The position numbers were made by a program, and so were the translations under genes. This document shows positions 59,041-64,000 of a stretch of 64,000 nt of DNA, one piece after another. Origin of the DNA: Botrytis cinerea B05.10 (taxonomy: Eukaryota; Ascomycota; Leotiomycetes; Helotiales; Sclerotiniaceae); NCBI RefSeq assembly GCF_000143535.2, contig NC_037315.1:1-64000 (forward strand), written 5' to 3'. Every line of letters begins with the position of its first letter. Position 1 is the first letter of the stretch. The notes beneath the pieces were generated by a model, which was given only the letters and a program-made list of their open reading frames with translations, did not search any database and was not told the DNA's origin.

Positions 59041-61567
59041 TTAGTTGAAGTTACGCTCACCATTCAGTTCTTCATGTAACTTCTCGATTAACTCTTTCAA
59101 ATCTCTTCCATCATCCGCTTCATCACCCTCTTCATCACTCTCTCCTAAAACATCAATCCAACCATCCCATTGCCAGCCTAACTCAAAGTCTCCCAACTTT
59201 CTTCTCAATTCTGTGGCATTGAAATCGTTAAACCTCACTTTCCCAATATAATCGAGAAAAATCTCCCACCTTTTCAAATAATACCCACGTACAAGACCTC
59301 CCCAACTTTTAGATGCATAATCATTGATTTGACCTGTTGGTCCCCAGATAGTAATTTGATTAATAGCATTGTAGGCGAATAAATGTTGCGTCTGTGTGAT
59401 ATTTAATTCCGAAGAGCCATCGGATGAGGGAATAGGATACGTGGAAGAGTTCGGTGAAGAAGCAATGGCCGCATTTATCCAAGTATCCAATCTGAAATGA
59501 GGAGAAGTAGATAGAATATCATCTAAACTCCTCAAAATCATGCTCAAATTCTCACTTGTTGCTTCAAAATCAATCTCCGCTGTATATTTCTCAATCAAAT
59601 CCACGTATTCCAATTTGAACCTCTCCGACAGAACTTGTCTTGTAACATCCACCATATCAAATTTCCATCCATTGTCATACCAGAGTTCTGGAACGGATAT
59701 CGAAGCATTATATAACAATCCCCATGCTCTAAATAAATCAGCAGGATTAAAGAGATCGATTGTCAAAGATTGGCCTAATCTTCCATGGTTTTCGGTAATG
59801 TTAGGTTGCATTTCCAATAAAGATTTTGGAAGACTGTCTGCAAGAGTTAGATTTGTGTTGTTGTAGGCTGTTGTACGGAGAGTTTCCCATGCTGAGTATA
59901 TCTCCGATGGCAATTGCTTAAAACCAGCGATATGATATCGTTTCGCTACCCAACTTTTGAAGTAATCCTTAGTATCAATAGGATTAGAATTCCAAGCTTG
60001 ATCCAAAAGTAATTCATACATCAGTCCATTTCCATCCTGCCCTTCCATCGTATTTCCCATTCCAACCATCTTCTCAGAATTTCGGAATGCTTCAATCGAG
60101 GAATTCGTGATATTATATATCTGACCATAAATACCAGGAGTACCACCATAACCATGTAATTGACACCAAATCCATGGTTTTCCATAATATTGATGTGTAT
60201 TTTCCCACTCCGGAAAAGATTCGGAAAAGAGATCAAGTATTAACATGCTCTCATTCTTTGGAACCCCACCAAGATAAGCTTCAACTCTATCTTGTGTCCA
60301 AAATGATGAAGCAGCGTAAAAAAGCCATCCTTGTAACATCCAAGTAGCATTTGAATCGAAGGATTGGAGAGAATCGTAAGTACCACGTGATATGTTACCC
60401 AAATACAAGGGATCACCAGATGCAGGAAGGTTTTCGTTAAATTGGTCGAGTGTGTAGATGTGTGATACATTTCCATAGTATTCGGACTGAAGACTAAGAA
60501 AAGTATGTTGCAGAGTCTTAAAAAGAGGATCGATTGGGTATAGAAACGTATCATTTGAATATTCGAATGGGAAGAGATTTCCCCAATCACTTCCGTTAAT
60601 GATATTTGCATTAGGTGCTACTCGTCTCAAATCTCTTGGGACAAAACCGGTGAAAGCGGGTAAAACAGGTGTAATACCTAATTCTACCATTCTTTGCACA
60701 ATTTTCTTTTGAAGAAGGTGTTGATCCTCAATCCAAGCAAGAGGAATGGTTCCACCCCAAGACCCTTGAATATTACCGAATCGATTCCAAGCTTGAAAGG
60801 CAGGACCGGAGAAAAATGAGAGTATCTCATCAGTGGTGAGTCCAATGGTGAGGAGTGTGTTAAGTAATGTTTTCTCATAACCTACCCAGGCTAGAGAGAG
60901 ATTGATACCGTGAAGGGACATCCAATCCAATTGAAGTTCCCAATCTTCCCATGTCCAAAAGGCGGCTTGATACGAGAATGTGACTAAGGACCGTTTGTTA
61001 GGATATGATCGTTATTGAACATGCTCCTTAAGTGAGAGCCGCTCGGAAGGAGGTTATTGAACTTACCAGTATTGAAATGATAACGCCATGGTACAATACT
61101 TGTCCCTTTTAAGATCGAATTCAAAGTCGGTAAACTTTCGGGAGCAAGATGTAGCTGAGAGCCAATATACCACCAAATATCCACGTGCAAAATATCTATA
61201 AAGTATTTGCGTAGCCTATCCGCTTGATTAGGAATTCAAATAAAGACTTGATAGGACCAACTTACCCACTAGCAATACCACTTATTGAATTCCCTTCAAT
61301 CAAAATCTTTCCTGTAGCAGATTGAGATACAACATATTCATCATTTGTTACTCCTGGCGTATGATTGTTTTGTATACGAAACTCAAAGTCACCAACATGA
61401 GCAGGTAGTCTTCGTTTCAAGAGATTGACCAAGCCTTGAATAGATTGTAGTGTCGTCGCTCTTACAATAATCGTTAATATTGTGGTGTAAAACAAGAATA
61501 AGCAAAGCCATTGTCGTCGAATAAAATGCATGTTGACAAGAAAATGGATCTGAGAAAACTTATGCAT
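59041..61567 (-). CDS. GH89 alpha-N-acetylglucosaminidase (NAGLU-like)
   Basis: Three exons: 61567-61266, 61215-61067, 60983-59041, giving 797 aa. Introns of 50 and 83 bp have GTAAGT donors and TAG acceptors; the joins restore GLRKYFIDILHVDIWWYIGS and FNTVTFSYQAAFWTWEDWE, here just given as HVDIWW and FWTWEDWE. The N-terminus has a hydrophobic segment (LCLFLFYTTILTIIV) after ATG 61567 or 61531, a likely secretion signal. GH89 landmarks: LHGINLSLAWVGYE, GPAFQAWNRFGN, GITPVLPAF, FNENLP (E334, proton donor position) and LDLFSESFPEW (E405, nucleophile position). The enzyme removes terminal alpha-linked GlcNAc from glycans, and is probably secreted or vacuolar. Many N-glycosylation sites. No defect seen. 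Confidence 0.93.
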
Positions 61568-64000
61568 GCTGCACAGGCTCTCGCTACATATTAAATATTA
61601 CAATGAAGTAAGCATAAATGGTCTGAACATGTAAGACTTTAGGTTAATGCGGAGTAACCTTACGATACATACTCGGGAAAGGTAGAGATCGACTCTTATT
61701 GGCGCATGGTATATCTGGATATGGGAATGGTGGGGTAAACTTGTACCCAAAGAATATATGACAAGTCATAAGCCAATCACCTTTTAGTAGAGTACGGGAA
61801 AAGTCCTGGAACGTTCTTTGGAGTTGGTTAATATCTCTGATAGCAGATTATAACACCTGCACAATAAATGATTAATGTTAGGAGACTTGAAGTCAGTCGT
61901 CTACTAAAACACTTTTAGATGAGCTGGTGCCTTTGTCGACTTTTGTTTTTCGTTTCACTTGCATATGCCGATTGATTGAAGGAGTCTAGCTGACTGCTGA
62001 TCCCGCAAGGATTGAGGGTTAAGGGTTCCAACTTCAATAACCAGTGAACTGAAGAAAGCTTATCATACGACTTGTAAGCTTACATTTCGAGCCTTCTTAA
62101 AGGTATCGAATACAATAAATGACTTCAGAAAAGTGCGAGTTGAAAGCATTTACACAACCTCAGAAAAATTATCTATTCATTTAAACTTGGGAATCTGCGA
62201 TGCTTAAGGCTACATTCTAGCAAGCTTAGAAAGTCCTCATAAACTCCGAAGTAAGGTCAAGAGCATTCAAGACTCAATATACTGATTTAGCCTGCTGTTT
62301 TTGCTTGTGTTTCGAGAAATTTATAGAATTTGCAAAAGCTTATCTATCTTTTGAAAAGCAACTTGCGATTCTCCCCGTTAAGAAGAAGCATCAAGAACAT
62401 CAAAAACACAGCTCTTATATTTGATTTTTCTGGATAATGTTCGTGATATATAAGTAGCTGAATGAGGAAAAGTCTGAAACCTATGACATCCTCTTGGTGA
62501 TTGATAACGATGAAGCCGAGAAAACTGGAGCTCATTTAGATGACCCGCTCTGGAGCAACCACAGAAGGTCAATTGTCATTCTCATTTGCATAAAGAGATC
62601 AGAGAGATATGTGAGGATATGGTCTAGCTACGCTTTCAGATAGATGTATGCTCAGCTACTCGATTGAGTACTTAGTAATATCAAGAAGCTCAAGAAAATA
62701 CACCACTGTCCACTTAAAACAACCTCGAAAGTTGTTCTGATGCCATTCCGAAAAGCCATGAGAGTTCATTTGGTAGAAAATTATATTTTTCAAGAAACTT
62801 CTGGACGAATACGCAGATACATATTTAGCAGTTCTGAAAGAGTCGATCAAAACTTACGAAGAATTGAAACGCAATCGAGATTTCCACCGCATCCAGTATT
62901 GGCATAGTAACTGATCATTGCTTATTGATGTGTTTGTATATGGTAATTGCTGTGCGATCTGAAAGACGAGGAAAGAGGCAGTCGGCGGAAACAAACCGCC
63001 CAGAGAATCTCTCGCAAATCACCAATGCGCAAGAGAGTTTGTTTGTGAGAGGAGATAGAAAAGACCAATCCATCCTATGATGCTCTGCGTACTCGTAGCA
63101 GATTACAAACATCCTCTATGGAACGATGACATAAAGCTTGTGATCCCTGATTGGGTTGTTGAAGTAACACGCCTACATCGATATCCTTCCTGCCTTTCAG
63201 TCACGATGACAGGAACTATTGATCGTGGTCTCAAACAGTAGTCATAGAATATGCCTGGGGTCTAAGATCCGCCAATTAATGACCAATAGGATTGAAGAAT
63301 GGAGAATGTGTCGTCTCAAATGAAGCTCCGAAAAATTACATCTTGTGTGGCTAATCAAATTCTCGACATGTGATAATCACATGATAAATAGAGGTAAGGC
63401 TATTTGTTGCACATCTCAAAATCCGTACAAGACGGAGTGGATGTTGGAATCGTCATTCACCTTCAGGATGAATGGCGGGGAAATGTTAAGGTTACATAAG
63501 CATATATTCACGTACTGTTCTTCTACATCACAGATCATCAATTATATGTGCGGAGGGTTTCATATCACTCTTGGATCATCTTCAACACAATACAGACACA
63601 CAAGCACGTAGGTATTCAAGCAAAGAATTCACCAATACATATTGAGCTCATTTCATCTCCTTCCTTATATTTGGGTATCTTATCCCAAATCACCAACTCC
63701 TCAAAGTCCATCATAACACAATGTGTGCAAACTAACATATTCATAACTTCGTATTGTACCATATCAAGTGTCTCAACGCAGATCATCAGTACCATCGACA
63801 GCATCACCAGCAACTGCTGAAGCATATGGATCCGTATCAAATGATCGAATGGGATCCTCCTCTTGTCGTATTCATCGTCAAAATTTTCAAAAACTACCAA
63901 TTGCCCATATCTCCTTCCTCAGAGTCATCCAAGGGAGCTGGGATTCGGTGGATCCCTGGATGAGAAAGCAATTGCCGCTTCCAGATCAAAGCATTATACT
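61568..64000. other. No supportable gene to the window end
   Basis: Normal composition. Several frames of 60-95 codons overlap on both strands, without motifs or spliceable partners. The last ~100 bases read on the minus strand as an open stretch (LIWKRQLLSHPGIHRIPAP) that could be part of a gene lying mostly beyond base 64000; I cannot support it further. Confidence 0.4.

Noticed and set aside
60021..60611. Minus-strand frames of 71 and 123 codons
   Set aside because: Shifted-frame shadows of the GH89 gene.
63345..63963. Overlapping frames on both strands near the window end
   Set aside because: Mutually overlapping, low-complexity or motif-free; at most they hint at a gene outside the window.
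1..64000. tRNA, rRNA or other structured RNA genes
   Set aside because: No cloverleaf with A and B boxes or rRNA-like stretch was seen by eye; a covariance-model scan would be decisive.

Overview
This is one chromosome end of a filamentous ascomycete. The window opens with 94 bases of CCCTAA telomere repeat, the genes have short 50-80 bp GT-AG introns, and normal-GC gene segments alternate with very AT-rich blocks full of nonsense-riddled retroelements, as expected from repeat-induced point mutation (RIP). Gene content (Zn2Cys6 regulator, MCT-like MFS, fungal BTB and F-box genes, GH89) fits Pezizomycotina. Leotiomycetes is a guess from the overall style, not a proof.

Layout. 1-1.2 kb: the telomere runs straight into a truncated MACPF-like gene. 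1.2-3.0 kb: degraded sequence with one gene remnant. 3.0-18.8 kb: an AT-rich block with a ~27-bp minisatellite and a three-level nest in which a terminal-inverted-repeat element was hit by a Ty1/copia element (now RIP-mutated), which was then hit by a young intact Ty3 chromovirus with identical 576-bp LTRs. The chromovirus carries an antisense ORF for a Zn2Cys6-like, coiled-coil, acidic-tailed protein; this is the most interesting item in the window.

20.6-28.6 kb: a gene island with a Zn2Cys6 regulator (minus) divergent from a metallo-beta-lactamase-fold hydrolase (plus), then an MCT-type MFS transporter (plus) and a convergent alkylsulfatase pseudogene (minus). Together they look like a small catabolic cluster that has lost its sulfatase. 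28.6-32.2 kb is sparse, with a MITE and one possible small membrane protein gene.

32.2-53.3 kb: a second nested AT-rich block. A RIP-mutated copia element with LTR-like direct repeats contains a minus-strand copy of the 5-kb copia family (target duplication AATTT), which contains a RIP-mutated Ty3 element, a degenerate Fot1/pogo-like copy and a copia fragment. A MITE and an intact Fot1/pogo transposon with closely similar terminal repeats sit in the host copy.

53.7-61.6 kb: a second gene island with a BTB/POZ gene, an F-box pseudogene and an intact GH89 alpha-N-acetylglucosaminidase, all on the minus strand. 61.6-64 kb shows no gene I can support. Gene models are by-eye splicing. Similarities are from recalled family motifs, with no database search.
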